64,000 nucleotides of DNA. Origin: Phyllostachys edulis. Taxonomy: Eukaryota > Streptophyta > Magnoliopsida > Poales > Poaceae. This document shows, piece by piece, positions 32,277 through 44,600 of this stretch. Position numbers and translations under genes: made by a program. Location: assembly GCA_036346405.1 (NCBI GenBank), contig CM070548.1:67232877-67296876 (forward strand), in the 5' to 3' direction. The notes below the pieces were generated by a model. The model was given only the letters and a program-made list of their open reading frames with translations, was not told the origin of the DNA and ran no database searches. Numbering within the stretch: the stretch's first letter is position 1; every line of letters begins with the position of its first letter.

Positions 32277-34099
32277 GCGTCTTAGTGGTATGGTTCTTTT
32301 ATTTTGAATGTTCATGATCATTTAAGTATAATTTGCTATTGTATTACTATTTTTTCTAATTTTGATGTACATGTTATTACCTACTGGAACCATATTCACA
32401 TGTTTTGGGGGATGCACTTTTCATTAGCGATGTACTTTTATTGTACTTATCTTCTTTTTTTGCTTTTATTCATGTATGAAACTATGAATCTGATTGCACA
32501 AGAATACAAGACTATACTTGTTACAAATTAGTTTAGTCATTCGAGGCTTCGAGCGGTTCACCCACCCTCGCTTTTCATCTGGATTAAACTTGCATGCAAC
32601 ATGGAAATGCACATGCACATGCACCATCGCGCAGTGCATGCTAGCCAAGACCACACGCCCTCTGTTTGCTCTAAAGTCTCAACAATGTCAACATGCACAT
32701 CACATGCACTTGAGTCTTGGACGGTCCAGCGCCAGAAATGAAAGCAAAGAAGCATTCCCACAGCCCAAGCGCCCAAATACCAATGACAAGGAGCAAAGCC
32801 AAATTTCAGACGCCCGACAGACCAGTCACGGCCACTGGCGCTTTTGCCAATGAACAACGATTTGATCGGTTTTAACGATTTGATCGGTTTTTACTGAAAG
32901 AACCGAAGTATAAAAAAAACCAAATTTCTGAAAATCGAACCGAATACCGAATATCGGTCAAACCGAGTTGACCGGTACGGTTCGGTTTATCTGGCTCGGT
33001 TTATTCGGTTCGGTTCAAAAGTGAACAGCCCTACCCATGAGGACGGGGATCCCATGGGTGGCGGTGTCGTCACCGGAGAAGGCCTGGCGCGGCGACGGCG
33101 TGGCTATAGGCAGCGGTGGCGCAGGGGTGCACGCGGCGCCGGTGATGGGGTGGCGCCTTGGGGAAGATGGAGGGAGCATGAGCTGCGCCCAGAGGTGGGG
33201 AAGGTTCAGGACCGAACGGGGAGGCTGGAGGTGGCCCAAGGAGGCATGACAACGACGGCCTGCCGGTAGCGGGGAAGAAGGGATGGCAGCAGTGGCGCTT
33301 CTCGGTGACAAAGAAGATGAATTGAGGTGGGGGATAGCAAGAGGGTGACCAGGAACGTGAGATGACGCACCTAGCTCAGCTAAAACCTCACCGGGGAAGA
33401 AGATCGGTCGACGGAGGTGAAATTGGCCTAGAAGAGGGGAACAACAAAATTCCGACAATTCGCTGCATGAAAACCAAAATTGTTTTGAGGGGAAATGTTC
33501 ATGGAGCTTGGGAACACAACGTGATGCGAGTGGCGAGAGGAGAGCTCACCAGAGATGACGGTGGCGATGTGGCGGCCAGAAATGGCACTTGCTCTCCTTC
33601 GGTGGAACTCGACGACAGAGAGGGGGACAAGGAGGAGAATGGCAGGTAGGGGCAAGGCAAGGGCTGGCATGTCTTTTATAGCCAAGTGGGGAGGAGATGG
33701 CTGTTGACGGCGCTTGATGGCCGTGTGACGCGGCTTCGGCACGCGACGCGACGGGAGCAGGCCGGGGGCATGCAGCAGGGAAGAAGGGAGCAGGGGGGCC
33801 TAGGCGAGGCGTAGAGGCGACGGGCACTAGCGAGGATGCGGCGGGCGCAGGTGAGGCGACGCACTAGCGGAAGCGACGACGGCGTGTCGGGAGCGCACTC
33901 TGCGCGTTCCGAGCACGTGATGCACGGGCAGGGTGGCAAGGCCATCCTGGGCCAGGCCAGGGGGAGGGCAAGGGAGAAAGTGGGCTGGGCTGAGCCCAAG
34001 AAGGAAATGAAAATCAGATATTTAAATTTTAGGGAAACTTTGAGTTGAAAATTTTGAATTCAAATCCAAACTTGACAAACCCCAAAATGGGATGTTACA

Positions 34100-35053
34100 A
34101 TAAAAACCCTTAAATTTCAGAAAGAGAAAATAATGTGTATGATCATGTTTAAGCACTTCAACTAATATTTGTTGAATTGTACGGGGCTAATTTATTTTAA
34201 AACAGGAATTCCTCTGAAAAGATGGCCATTTGACGATGGAATTCGTGTATGACGACACCCCCATTTCCTTCTACGCTGTTTTGGTAGCATAAGAGTAATA
34301 CTACATGCGTTTGAATCATGACGTCACGGACCTAACCTTTTTTGTCGTAGCATAATTAAACGAGGAAAGCAAAAGCTAGGGATCAGAACAATTTCTAACC
34401 TGCTTGAGAGTGTTCCAGAGGCTACCGCGACAGCGGCGAGGCACCCACTTGCCTTTCTAGCACCTCCCTTTACCGGTGGGTCCCACGGGCGGACGTACGG
34501 CGACTCGTCACGCCGGCGGCGAGCTTCGCTTCTGGACGGTGGGCGCGCCTGCGAGCTGGCGCGGATGGCACTCGACTCGAGAATGGAGGAGGCAGCAACC
34601 GGCGAATTGAATGGGCAGACAACAAAAGGTACCAAGTAGTACCTGTCAGACACGTAACTTAAAGAGGGGCAGAACGCGAGGAGGAGATGATGGAAACGAA
34701 CCACCCATATATCCACTCACCTGTGCAGTCTCTCTCTCACCCATATATCCACTCACCTGTGCGGTCTCTCTCCGGAGACGATTACAAGGACAAGAAGCCG
34801 AGCAGCAGAGAGAGGGAGAGACCGGCAAGAACCTTGTATAGTAGTTATCCGATCTCACACCAAATGGCATGCGCGGTATTTTAGTGGGAGAAAGAGAATC
34901 GGGTACTCAAGCTCAAGCGTGATGTGAGCGGGCTTGGCTGGTGGGCAGGTTTTCGATGGGCGCGCCAGAAAGATAGCGTGGCCGCTGGAAGCCACGGCGC
35001 TGGCCGGTGCGGTGATGAATAGACTACTGTTGGTGTGGCGTGTACGTGTGGTT
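34100..35053. other. spacer with a 36-bp tandem duplication
   Basis: CCCATATATCCACTCACCTG begins two copies at about 34704 and 34740 (period 36). Otherwise a mixed GC-rich and AT-rich region with no recognised gene. Confidence 0.5.
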
Positions 35054-35064
35054 TGCATGTGTGG

Positions 35065-35690
35065 ATATTTTATCAGTGTTAGCGTAATTTAGCTTCGTAT
35101 TTACAAAATTAGTTGAATCTAATTTTTTTTGCAAAACTAGCGTTCCTACCGTATGGCCGCCGTAGGCCGCCACGTGGGTTAGGGTTAGGTTATTGGATGG
35201 GTTAGAGTTAGGTTATGATTTCGACTGATAATTCGTGAATTTTGTAGTATTTTAAAAATGTAGCAAATTAGTTCTTAAAATTATGAAATTTTACGTGAAT
35301 GCTTGTAACACGATGTACTTTCTTGTGTAATTTTTTCATAATTTTTCTCGTTCTGATTTTACCCCGCAATTTCATTTAAATATAATCATTTTATCCCGTC
35401 ACGTATTACCCTTTCCCCCTCCCACACGCATGGCCCCCCTCCCGCCAGCCCTGCTCTCCCCTCTCCCACACGGCCCCCCTCTTATGGCAATATTTTGAAC
35501 CATCCATCCTCCCTCCTCCGCACATCTGTCGACTCACCATGGTTGCCACCCTTGCCAAGCCGGTGTTAGCAGATAGACAACGCATCCGAAATTCCCGACA
35601 CTAACGCAGCGGCTCCTCATTCGCTCGGCTACAAATACTGAAATCTCACAGTCACTCTTCGCTCATCCCAATTGTGTTTCGCTTATCGTT
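35065..35690 (+). repeat. left terminal inverted repeat of MULE-2
   Basis: Pairs with 40140-40695 in reverse. The inner edge is marked by GAAATCTCACAGTC near 35640, matched in reverse near 40210. Confidence 0.8.
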
Positions 35691-35820
35691 CTGGCGCTCA
35701 TCGCTGAGAAGTCAGAGAACTTAACATAATTAATTTTTTTGGAGATCAAGTATTTGCTTGCTGCTCGTCGCTTGTTGCTCGGTTTTTTATAGCCTTCTGC
35801 GAAGGCGGCGTAATTTCTGA

Positions 35821-36335
35821 TGCTTTTGTCGTTATTACCGTAATTAGTTAGTGTCTTCGTTATTAATTAGTTATGAATTAATTAGTTTATCGGTAATTAA
35901 TTAGTTTAGAGGTAATTAGTTAGTTATTTGGTAATTAATTAATTAGTCGAAATTAGTTTAGTGGTTATCGGCCTCACATATTAAATTAGTGCTAATAAAC
36001 TACTCGTAATTTATGTAGTGGTAATTAATCGCTTGTAATTAGTTAGTTTAGTGGTAATTAAATAGTCTTAATTAGTTAGTTTTGTCATTATTCTTGTAAT
36101 TAGTTAGTGCACTGGTTATTAATTAGTTATGAATTAGTTAGTTTACTGGTAATTAATTAGTTTAGAGCTAATTAGTTAGTTCGTTGGTAATTAATTAATT
36201 AGTCGAAATTAGTTTAGTGGTTATCAGTCCCACATATTAAATTAGTGTGAATAAACTACTCGTATTTTATGTAGTGGTAATTAATCAGTTGCAATTAGTT
36301 AGTTTAGTGGTAATTAAATAGTCGTAATTAGTTAG
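35821..36335 (+). repeat. 256-bp tandem duplication, TAATTAGTTAG-rich
   Basis: Two units with period about 256, for example GTCGAAATTAGTTTAGTGG at 35946 and 36202, each itself made of short TTAGT/TAATTA repeats. It lies between the MULE-2 left repeat and the transposase, in the 5' leader or promoter position. Confidence 0.75.
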
Positions 36336-36472
36336 TTTAGTCTCTGTTAATTAGTTTAGTGGTAAATAATTAGTCGTATCTAATTACACATATGTAATCC
36401 ATCATTTGCATGCAATTTGTCGTATCTAATTACACAAATGTACCGTGGATGGGGTTGTTGTGGCTTTAGGTA

Positions 36473-39093
36473 ATGTCGAACATGCAAGACTTGTATGTTT
36501 TTTATGGCGATGGTCTCGTATGGGCCGGACCCGACGGGTTGGACCTGTCGAGATGCTAGTACAAGGTGGTCCAAGCGGAGGGGCTCGACGCGATGAATAT
36601 TCACGAGCTTCGGAGTTGCATTCGGAGGGAGTTTGTCGCGGAGGCAACGAGGAAGAAAGTTGTGATCGAGGGGATCGTCTGCACAAATGATGTATGGGAG
36701 CTTGTCAAGGTGGTTGGAAGCGTAGCATGGAGCCAGTACATGCAGATTGCCTCCCAGCCCGAGGCGGCCATTTATGGGAGGTTGATGTTGTACGTGAATT
36801 TCATACCCAGGGCACCGGGCCACCTTGATGATGCCCGGGCCTCTACAAGCGGGCAAGCGCAGCCTGAGCCTGAAGACGGTAGCACAGAATGTGATGCCTC
36901 AGAGGATTGCCCCGCACATAATTTTATGCAAAATGAGGGGCGGAATCATGGTGGTCGGCCTGCATTGACTGCCACGAGTATCTACCAGACCAGGCTCTCG
37001 CGTTGGAGTCCGACGAGGACGCCGACCCAAGCTCGGATAGTAGAGACGATGATGCACACCAGGTCGGTGGTCCAACCGGGGGAATTGTGTCATCGAAGGT
37101 GCCTTACGTGGCATCGAAACTTGATGATGTCGCAGTGCGTTCACTTGTACTGCCGCAATAAGAAGGCTCCCACTGGGGTTCGATGCCGAGACCCTCTTAG
37201 TAGGGCAGTGCTTCCCTAGCAAGGTGACCGTGCAACAAGCTATAGCACGGTACGCCTTGTCCATCAGCCGTGTGTACCTAGTGCACCGGTCCAACCCCAG
37301 ACATTACGCAGTGAGGTGCGTAGTGAAAGGCTGCCATGGCAAGGTCAACGCTCACTGAGCAAAGATCTTCGGCTCGGTATTCATGGTCAAGGCGATGACC
37401 GACCACACTTGTGAGCTTAGCGAGCCCCTGCGGCAACATCGAAACGTGACTTCCGCATATGTGGCGAACCTCATCAAGCACCTAATTGCGGCGGACGTGT
37501 CCGTCTCCCCCAAGCTGCGGATGACGAAAGTCGCCAATCAGGTTGGCTATCCAGTCAGCTACAATAAGGTCCGACGAGCCAAGCAGAAGGTCATCAAGTC
37601 TATGTATGGGACATACGAAGAGGCGTACAACCTTGTGCCGAGATTGCTTCACCAGATTGCCGAATCAAACCCCGACACTACATAAACAAACTTGAGTGTG
37701 AAGATGCTAAGAAAGGGCCCAACTGCTTCATACTAGATCGGGTGTTCTGGGCTTTCGCTTAGGCCCTCGGGAGCTTCCAGTTCTGTTGTCCCGTGATGAC
37801 AATAGATGGCACTTTCTTCACGGGGAGGTACAAGGGCATGATCCTTACCGCGGTGGTGGCCGACGCGAATGACCAGCTTCTTCCTATGGCATCTGCCATT
37901 GTGGAGAGTGAGAACACATCTAGTTGGCTGTGGTTCCTGTCGAACGTGAAGACGGCGATGGTGGAAGACCGGCCCAACGTATGCCTTATCATAGACCGCA
38001 ATGCTGGGTTGTTGGAGGCCATCAACACTATGCAGCACGGGACGGCCCCCCTTACCAGTTGAACAACGTGTAATCTAGGTGGTGCATGAGGCATCTTGCA
38101 TCTAACTTGTTCAAGCGGTTCCGTAGTCAAGATGTCATGAAGACGTTCAAGGCATTGTGTCTGCAGAACCAGAGGCGGAAGTTTGACTCCATCTGGGGAG
38201 ACCTCGAACGCCGAACTACAAGGCATACAAAGGAGTCCACCCCAGAGGTACTGGAGGGAGAGCAACCCCATAGTGCCATAAGTTTCTCGGAGTGGATTAA
38301 TGGGCACGGTCCTGAATTGAAGAAATGGTCCCTCCTGTATGACACAAACGGTGCGAAGTAAGGGATTATGACGACCAACATGTCCGAGGTGTACAATAGC
38401 GTCATCAAAGGTGTGCGGTGCCTCCCTATCACTGCGATCATCGAGGAGACATGGAATCACACTGTTGGTTATTTCGTCAATAGAGCCACCGCAGCCAAGC
38501 GACAGATGGAGGAAGTCAAGCAGTGGTCCGAGAACATGGAGAGGCACATGGACAAGAAGATGGAGAAGGCTCGGATGCACAACATCCGGGTGATCGATGG
38601 CCTCAGGAGGAAGTACGAGATCGGGCTTCAGCAGAAACACGTCAACCGTCATGCCAGGGGGGAAAGGAAACAGGCATGCATCTTAGGTGATGTGGCGACA
38701 TGCACCTGCAACAAGTCAAAGCTCCTGCATAAGCCATGCTCGTACGTGTACAAGGTGTATGCGCAAATGAGGCAAATGTGTACGCCGTACATCTCCGAGT
38801 ACTACGACACATAGCACCTTTTTGGTACATGGAGTGCGGAGTTTCACTCGTACGGCCTGGAAATAAACTACAAGGATCCTTGACCGAACATGGTGCAATG
38901 GGGCCCAAACAAGGACTTGAAGACAACAGCGAAGGGGCGATGACAGACGCGGCACTTCCGAAATGACATAGATGCGAGCTAATGTACTAGTATTAGCTGC
39001 ACAAGCAAGTGCAGGATATGCAAGACCCCTGGGCACTCAGTGAAGGATTGTCCTAACAGACCGAGCTCATCTGGTCGTTATTCGGTGTTGTAA
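36473..39093 (+). pseudogene. MULE-2 transposase, near full length with stops
   Basis: Start ATG at 36473 (MSNMQDLYVFYGDG), then a TAG at about 36557. N-terminal part continues with VVQAEGLDAMNIHELRSCI. The MuDR-type DNA-binding region at about 37200-37355 has FPSKVTVQQAIARYALSIS and YAVRCVVKGCHGK. Helical domain 37383-37685. Catalytic core 37790-38060 has D in MTIDGTFFTGRYKG and D in NVCLIIDRNAGLLEAI; the third acidic residue probably lies in the region after MRHLASNLFKRFRSQD. The SWIM-like CTCNKSKLLHKPCSYV is at about 38700, and a zinc knuckle CRICKTPGHSVKDC at about 39013-39054. Stops or shifts occur near 36557, 36930-37170, 37353, 37684, 37760, 38060, 38361, 38812 and 38881. It would recognise the long inverted repeats and make about 9-bp target duplications if intact. 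Confidence 0.88.
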
Positions 39094-39223
39094 TGTAATA
39101 TTTTCTCAGCCTTTTTTCTTATGTAAAGTGAAACTTATACGAGTTATGTATAATTTGCATCCTTGCTATGTTCTTCACTGTATGGTGCACTGACATTCTT
39201 GCTACGTTTTTGTTATGTCGCAG

Positions 39224-39585
39224 GAAGACAACGAAGGTGCTACTGGCTTGAAGAGACTGAAAACACCTATCAACTTATTTGAGGATAAATGTGCTTTCTG
39301 CCATTCATTTAGAATCAGTCTGCTAATACAATCAAATCATTTGCATCTATCAAGTCAGAGGTGATCTGTTAAAGTCTTCTTAGTTCTTACTGTTATGAAC
39401 TTAGAGTCAGAAATCAGTCGTGCTTCAAAATTCCCTATTTCTCATCACTACTGTAATGTTCTAACATGCCTATTTTTTATGCTATAGGATAATGGTCATG
39501 TTTTGTGCCCTGAACATGCATCGAAGGTGCTACTATGTGATGAGGTGAGCTCAGCAAGAAAAGAGATTGCCACGGAGACTAGTTG
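39224..39585 (+). pseudogene. captured exons like the PHD finger of plant BRCA1/BARD1, MULE-2 copy
   Basis: Same two blocks and spacing as at 22402-22758. Block A after TCGCAG at 39224: EDNEGATGLKRLKTPINLF then KCAFCHSFR, here with both cysteines of CxxC. Block B after GCTATAG at 39488: DNGHVLCPEHASK then LLCDEVSSARKEIA. The acceptor sites are retained. Splicing to the zinc-knuckle exon upstream cannot be judged from sequence alone. The retained cysteines make this the less decayed copy; MULE-1 has tryptophan at two of these positions. Confidence 0.5.
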
Positions 39586-39639
39586 CACACACCTATTTTT
39601 ATGCTATAGGACACTCTTTCTTAATTTATCAGTTTTTTT

Positions 39640-39895
39640 GTGGATGATATTCTTTAATACTGTATTGTACCACATGCTAGATAACATTACGCATGAACTA
39701 ACTAAGAGAAATGTGTGGTGTGCGGATCATATAATGATGTGCCGTAGCTTTCGAAACGCACACGAGTCGGAGGTTACGGTACATCATTAAATGATCCGTA
39801 TGCCATGTATTTTTCTCAGTTGGTTCATGCACAATCTTATCTAGCATGTCATATAATACAGTATTAAAGAACATCATCCACATTAAACCGATAAA
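39640..39895. repeat. inverted repeat (foldback) in MULE-2
   Basis: GTGGATGATATTCTTTAATA near 39640 is the reverse complement of TATTAAAGAACATCATCCAC near 39875 with one mismatch. The arms continue through ATGCTAGATAA and TTATCTAGCATG. A third partial copy is at about 40095-40120. MULE-1 lacks it, so it is a later insertion. Confidence 0.65.
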
Positions 39896-40139
39896 TAAAC
39901 AAAGAGTATCCCATTTGATCGGGTTACATGTGATAATACCTCTCCTCCTACATCCCGATTGTAATAAACCTGCGCGTATTTTATGTAATGCTTGTAACGC
40001 TTGAAATATCGATAATTATCTGTATGAAAATGTACATTGCAACTTCATTGCAAACCCTAATATGCCTTGCATGTCTACAGAAAGTAACATATTATACATT
40101 ATTAAAGAACATCATCCACCATTTGTTGGTGAGTTAGTA

Positions 40140-40695
40140 TCGGAATCTAAGAATGAGTTGTGTTAGAGACACACAATTGGGATGAGTGAAGAGCGACTGT
40201 GAGATTTCGGTAGTAATATCACAGACGGTTGAAAAGGTGGCCACTGGAGGGGGGGCGTGCGGGAAGGGGAGGGGTTAACACATGTCGGGATAAAATTAGT
40301 ACACTTAAATGAAATTGCGAGGTAAAATTGAAACGAGTAAAATTATGTAGAAAATTACACAAGAAAGTACACTGTGTCGAGAGCATTCACATAAAATTTC
40401 ATATTGTTTTGAAGTCATTTGCTATATTTTAAAAATGGAACGAACAGAGTAGAAACCCTAATCCGCGAAACCCTAACCCACCCGAAACCCTAACCCTAAC
40501 CCACGTGGCGGCTATCGGGGCGACCGCGTGTGACGACCACACCGCACGACGGCCATGCAGAAGCGACTTGCGTGGCAGGCTGTGGCGGCTGCCACACGGC
40601 GGCCGTGCGGTCGGGCGCTACTTTTGCCAAAAAAAATTAGGTGAGCCTATTTTTGTAAATACGAAACAAAATTACGCTAATACTGGCAAAAATTC
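40140..40695 (-). repeat. right terminal inverted repeat of MULE-2
   Basis: Reverse match to 35065-35690, ending ATTACGCTAATACTGG then AAAAATTC before the direct repeat at 40696. Confidence 0.8.
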
Positions 40696-40795
40696 TGCAT
40701 GTGTGGCAGCGTACACAAGAGCGTGAGCCTTGGTCAGTGCCGCTGAGGAGTGGAGCACCACCTGTTGGAATTTTCAACAGGAAATTCAACAAAAT

Positions 40796-41001
40796 TGTTA
40801 TGAAACCTAATTGTACGGACGGAGAACTAAAGCGTCTTTGGAGAGCTTTTACCCCTATAAGCTATAAATATGAGGACCCCATGTATAATAGACATACGGA
40901 TAAATAAAGATCTTAGATCCTCCTCTACATTGTGTCTCTCTTGGGTGTTCATTGTGTGATTGGATTGATTGTCTCCCGACTACGACATCGATTATCTAAC
41001 A
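40796..41001 (+). repeat. left LTR of the decayed copia element
   Basis: 206 bp, with the TATA box TATAAATA at 40863-40870 and GTCTCCCGACTACGACATCG near the end, shared with 47271-47470. Confidence 0.82.
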
Positions 41002-41189
41002 CGTTATCAGTACGAATTGTTCTTCTAGCCAAATCGGTATGTCGTTCGGGATTCTCTCCATTCCAGTCCCCGTGATCTATAATTTAATCTGGTAGATTAA
41101 ATTTTAGAAACCTATACAAGATATTTAATCGGCTAATCTCCTTCTATTCTACTGCTCATCGTCATTTTGTTGTTACTGTTTATATGACA

Positions 41190-41640
41190 GAAAAAGCAAA
41201 AGGAAAAAACGGCGCCGCCGTCACGTCACTGTCTCGGCCATAGCACCGGCCCGGCACCATGCGCCGTCGCGTCCCAGCCAAGCCTCATGCGCCGCGTCCT
41301 CGTGCCTCTCGCGCTCGTTGTCTTGCGCCGAGGCGCGCCCGCCTGTGCCGCCACGCCAAGCGCGGCTCGCTGCGCCTCCACCACATGACTCGGCGCCGAC
41401 GCCGGCGCCACACCACGCCACGTGCATCGCGGGCACCGCGTTCAAACGCCACCACGCCGCGTCGCGCGGCGCCACGCCACGCCACCGACGCGCCACCTCC
41501 GCAAGATCGCGTCGCGCCCGCCATCTTCTTTGCCGACCCGCCGTAGTCTTGCCGACGCTGCCGCACCGCTCGCCGTCGGGAGCGTCCCATGCACCGTGCC
41601 ACATGCCGCGCCCGCGCCATGGCGCTAGCCACCGCCAGCA
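41190..41640. other. GC-rich block after the left LTR
   Basis: Very rich in GCC/CGC with long open frames on both strands (for example 41221-41604 minus, 41259-41546 plus) that are Arg/Ala-rich and without motifs. This is composition-driven leader sequence, not a gene I can support. Confidence 0.45.
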
Positions 41641-44600
41641 GGGGAAAACCCTAGTAAACCTACCCTATTTTTGTTCAACTGCAAACAGGGCGAGGCAAAA
41701 ATGGGCCGGGCCGGCCCACATGCCAATTTTCACAAAAAAGAGGGGAAATACCAAAATTTTTGCGAAAGGACCCTCGGTAATTTTGAAAATTACGAATGAA
41801 GTTTGTGGATAAGAAAATTTTGTGGAAAACCTCCTAGAGGTTTGGGAAATTACGTCGGATTTCAAATTTTTCTATATTCTTGCAAAGTAACCCTTCAAGA
41901 ATCCAATTTTTGTGACAAATTAGTATGTTCTAAGGTTATTTTATAATCTAGACCCTCGACTTATGGTTATTTGCTTTAATAATATATCTTTTTTATGCAA
42001 TAACCTTAAATTAATCCTAGAAATTGAATTTCTAAGGTATATGAGCTTCCATAAATTGTGAAACCTTAGACCTAGTACACCTTAGAAGCACATATTTTTA
42101 TAGTTTATTTTTCGGTATTATGTGTTTTGAGAAATTAATTAATAGGTTTAGTGATTCTGAAAATTGCTCCCAGACCTTAAAAATTATCAGAAAATCCCAA
42201 AAATACTAGGAAAATTATGGGAAATGTATAAAATTATCTACCAAATAGATAAAATTAATCTCTACTTTTTTGCACTCGTTTTATGCATTTAAAATGTTTT
42301 AGAAGCTGTAAATATATAGAAAATTGCATAAATTATGTGGGATATGTTAGACATCACTAAATGGAAATTTCCTTGCCCTAGATGGCAGCAACTATATCAC
42401 CTTGGTGTATCTCCATGTCATACAATTGCCGAGCTTGCTGTTGGCACACCTGAACCTGCCGCCGTTGAAAAGGCAAAGGCTTTGTAGTTTATGAGGTACC
42501 GCCTCTACTCTGCCATTAAGAATGACGACGTGGTGACTTTCTCGAGATGTCACTTCCCTGCACGAGTCGTGTTAGTAGTATAGATTCAACTCTTGAAGAG
42601 CTTGGTCCCGCTCATGATGAGTATATCTTATCTTTTGCTTTAGGCTGAAACCTTATGCATTAGATTGTTATTTTCCAAATGACATAAATAAAATAATGAT
42701 CTAATTTATTCTATTAAAGCCTTATCTTCTGCTGACTAGCTGATTAAATCTGCTTAATAGAACATATTGCCAATATCATATTTTACCTATAGTAAAATAA
42801 TTAATCTTGCATGGAATAAATTTTGTAAATAGTACGCCTAAAAATTGAAAATATGTTGACATGCCTTGCTAACAATATTGGGCATGTACTCTTTATATGT
42901 AAGCCTCAATTCACTAACTTGTAGTGCATGGATGCCCAGATAGCAAAAGAAAAACTATTTTTCTCAGTGGCATCGGAACAAGCCTAGTCATATGTTGATT
43001 TATGATGGACCACTTTAGCTAAAAAATACCATAATCCTCAAATAAGTATAGAATAACTTCAGCCCTAAGACTTGGAGTCTATATAACACTGTCATCCACC
43101 ACACTGATTTTCTTAATTGAAGAACTTTGTAAGCAGAATGTTATATAGTATATATTGGTCTTACACCAATAAAATTATACTCCTGTTGAAGTATGATTGC
43201 AAATCTTTGCCAAAACTCCGAGTTGATTTCAAACAAATGCCTAATGCACACGCTATCACTCGGGATTTTTATAGTTGGCATGAAAAGGGGGAGGATATTG
43301 GGCATGTGTGGGATATTGGAACCTAAGAGGCATAGAAAAATATTCAAAACAAGAGTCATGGTAGGCACAGTGGCATATCCTAGGTCAAAACCAAAAGCAA
43401 ATTAGCCCGAAGTAATAAATTAATCTAGTTTATTTTGGGAGATAATTAAAATAAATTACATAATTTTTATCCTTATCCAATTGATATGGAAAATGACATT
43501 TACGTCATTGCCGATACCCATGCTGTTGACAACCATAATCATTGCTGCCCATGAAGGGCAATTGATTTTTGCCTTTAGTAATAAGTTAACTGCAAGCATG
43601 CGGGAATACATACGGCAAACCGATGACCTCTTGACGCAGCCGCATATATGTCATGTTGGCTATACACCGAAGCATGCCATACTCATCGGAAATGACACAT
43701 GCATAAATTGGTAAATGCAGTCTACAAGTGCATCATCACCATAAGCCATATCACTTGCTTGAAGCAAATATAACTCCCGAAATAAAATATAATGACATAT
43801 TGGACTTTGTTGATCCCGAATGATCTAAATCTGGCCATGTTAATTCTGACATTACAAATTAAAATCAGGTATACAATTTATCATCATTAATTGAATATGG
43901 TGTTCCTGTTGAATAATAAATATTCTAGACGAATAGTTATACTATTTGGATGATTCAACTAGATTTGAAGTCCAGAAGAAAATCTAATATTTTGTACAGA
44001 TTAACTGTGGTCAAATATTTTATGTTCCAGCATTATATTTATGTTCTTGAAGAGCATTATGTAGTTTTATGCTGTTAGAACATATTGCTTATGACCATAA
44101 GAAGATATGTTGCGTAATTATAAATTTGAAGTTTAATGATCCAAATTATTTAAGCTATGGTATGAGTAATTGGACCAAAACTTGGGCAAATAATAAAGAA
44201 TCTAGTCTATAGAATAAGCCTACCATCTCTCGGACCCCCGTATGGGACCTTTGTCGCACATTAATAACAAACCAGAAGTTGGAATATCCTACAGAATGTT
44301 AGGATCATGCAATTTTCTTGTCACTGCACTAATAAAAGTCTGGCTCACTGCATATAATTATCAAACCCCTTGTTGAAATTAGTGTGTGTTTGGAAGAATC
44401 AAACATTTTCCACATATTATCACCACTGTAGCATACGTCTTTGGGCCCCCACCAATTGTTGGGGATCATGTTGGATCTGAAATTCAATCAATCATATGCC
44501 CATGATATGGGAATCTTGTAAGTATGCTATTTAATAAAGATCGAATCTCATCATTAGGGGGAGAGAAATGTCCAAAAGTTCGAATGTTGTCGTATTTTTT

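Larger units (their letters stand above)
28475..33033 (+). mobile_element. 4.6-kb hAT transposon with near-complete transposase
   Basis: Ends are short inverted repeats, TAGGGGTGTTC at 28475 and GAACAGCCCTA at 33033. They are flanked by an 8-bp duplication, CCCACGAG (28467-28474) and CCCATGAG (33034-33041), 7 of 8 matching. Subterminal zones are dense in CGGTTCGGT and GGTAAATACGG motifs, probable transposase binding sites. It encodes one transposase on the plus strand. The few frameshifts and the near-intact duplication suggest fairly recent activity. Confidence 0.9.
28300..34099 (-). mobile_element. possible gypsy-type LTR, interrupted by a hAT element
   Basis: At 34099 the minus strand begins TGTAACATCCCATTTTGGGG, the usual start of many grass gypsy LTRs, followed by AT-rich and then GC-rich sequence down to the hAT insertion at 33033. 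It may continue at 28466 down to about 28300. A TATA-like TCTTTTATAGCC lies at about 33670. No other end, second LTR or pol is found, so this is a fragment or solo LTR at best. Confidence 0.35.
35065..40695. mobile_element. MULE-2, Mutator-like element with transposase and PHD-type exons
   Basis: Terminal inverted repeats of about 0.55-0.6 kb (left 35065-35690, right about 40140-40695) share TAGCGTAATTT, CGTATTTACAAAA, CCGCCACGTGGGTTAGGGTT and CTCATCCCAATTGTGT. An exact 11-bp direct repeat TGCATGTGTGG abuts both ends (35054-35064 and 40696-40706); 9 to 11 of these bases are the target duplication. Inside: a 256-bp tandem duplication, a transposase ORF region (36473-39093) and two PHD-type exons (39224-39585). 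About 5.6 kb. Confidence 0.88.

Noticed and set aside
41221..41812. Long Arg/Ala-rich frames on both strands after the copia LTR
   Set aside because: Driven by GCC/CGC composition; several frames open together and no gag motif.
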